A DNA stretch of 6,304 nucleotides, from assembly GCA_017530275.1 (NCBI GenBank), contig JAFXMP010000205.1, positions 1 through 6,304 on the forward strand, written 5' to 3'. This stretch comes from Clostridia bacterium (lineage in GTDB: Bacteria > Bacillota_A > Clostridia > Christensenellales > Aristaeellaceae). Under the pieces are notes generated by a model. That model was not told where the DNA came from and ran no database searches. It saw only the letters and a list, made by a program, of their open reading frames with translations. Shown piece by piece: positions 6,187 to 6,304 of the stretch (positions are counted from its first letter, which is position 1; each line of letters starts with the position of its first letter). The position numbers were made by a program, and so were the translations under genes.

Positions 6187-6304
6187 CGCAGCACCTTCTC
6201 CATCGGCTTTCCTTTCGCCAGTTCATCAACCAGCTTGTCCAGCTGACGCACTTTCTTCATGAAGAGGTCCTCAATCGTTTCCACCTGGACGCCGCACACC
6301 TTTC
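6183..6304 (-). CDS. 3' end of an unrecognised gene (partial)
   Basis: An open frame enters from the right edge and gives the last 39 residues of a protein, beginning [17 protein letters not shown] and ending with a TGA that overlaps the ATG of the DUF1801 gene. The tail from about residue 10 is predicted to be amphipathic helix with regular Leu/Val spacing ([14 protein letters not shown]) and many Lys and Asp/Glu residues. I do not recognise the family from this fragment. The evidence for coding is the continuous frame to the window edge, the 4-base stop/start overlap and the same strand as all downstream genes. A start within this piece (Met15) is possible but has no good ribosome binding site. 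Confidence 0.6.
   Translation of the reverse strand, partial: KVCGVQVETIEDLFMKKVRQLDKLVDELAKGKPMEKVLR

Noticed and set aside
4882..6246. Very long plus-strand open frame (454 codons)
   Set aside because: It lies opposite the radical SAM and DUF1801 genes, whose proteins show clear family motifs. Its translation shows no recognisable domain and is a codon-usage shadow.

Overview
The window looks like chromosomal DNA from a member of the Bacillota, most likely a gut-type Clostridia. This rests on strong AGGAG/GGAGG ribosome binding sites, a clostridial-style Hsp20 and flavodoxin, a GHKL/AgrC-type sensor kinase, and a mid-50s G+C in the larger genes (estimated by eye). No rRNA, tRNA, insertion sequence, CRISPR array or phage gene is visible.

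Layout. A single plus-strand gene on the left (30-488) encodes an Hsp20 small heat-shock chaperone and ends in a strong intrinsic terminator (500-532). From 745 to the right edge everything reads on the minus strand, convergent to hsp20. In transcription order (right to left) the genes are: the 3' end of an unrecognised gene (6304-6183); a DUF1801/YdhG-like protein with an N-terminal zinc-ribbon-like Cys cluster (6186-5779); an SplB/COG1533-type radical SAM protein (5754-4846); a single-domain rhodanese (4849-4547); a flavodoxin-family protein (4526-4089); an S9 (acylaminoacyl-peptidase-like) serine peptidase (4042-2054); and a membrane-bound GHKL sensor histidine kinase (2016-745). Two junctions are 4-base ATGA-type overlaps and the other gaps are 20-46 bases, so the whole set could be one transcript. 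No promoter or terminator was found between these genes.

How the genes may work together (inference). The right-hand four proteins are, in order, a possible iron chaperone homologue, a [4Fe-4S] radical SAM enzyme, a sulfur-carrier domain and a flavin electron carrier. These are the inputs a radical SAM enzyme needs: iron, sulfur and electrons. The left pair, a cytosolic oligopeptidase followed by an AgrC-like sensor with no response regulator in view, may be a separate functional unit on the same transcript. The 256-base space between the kinase and hsp20 holds the hsp20 terminator and a minus-strand extended -10 promoter with no clear gene behind it.
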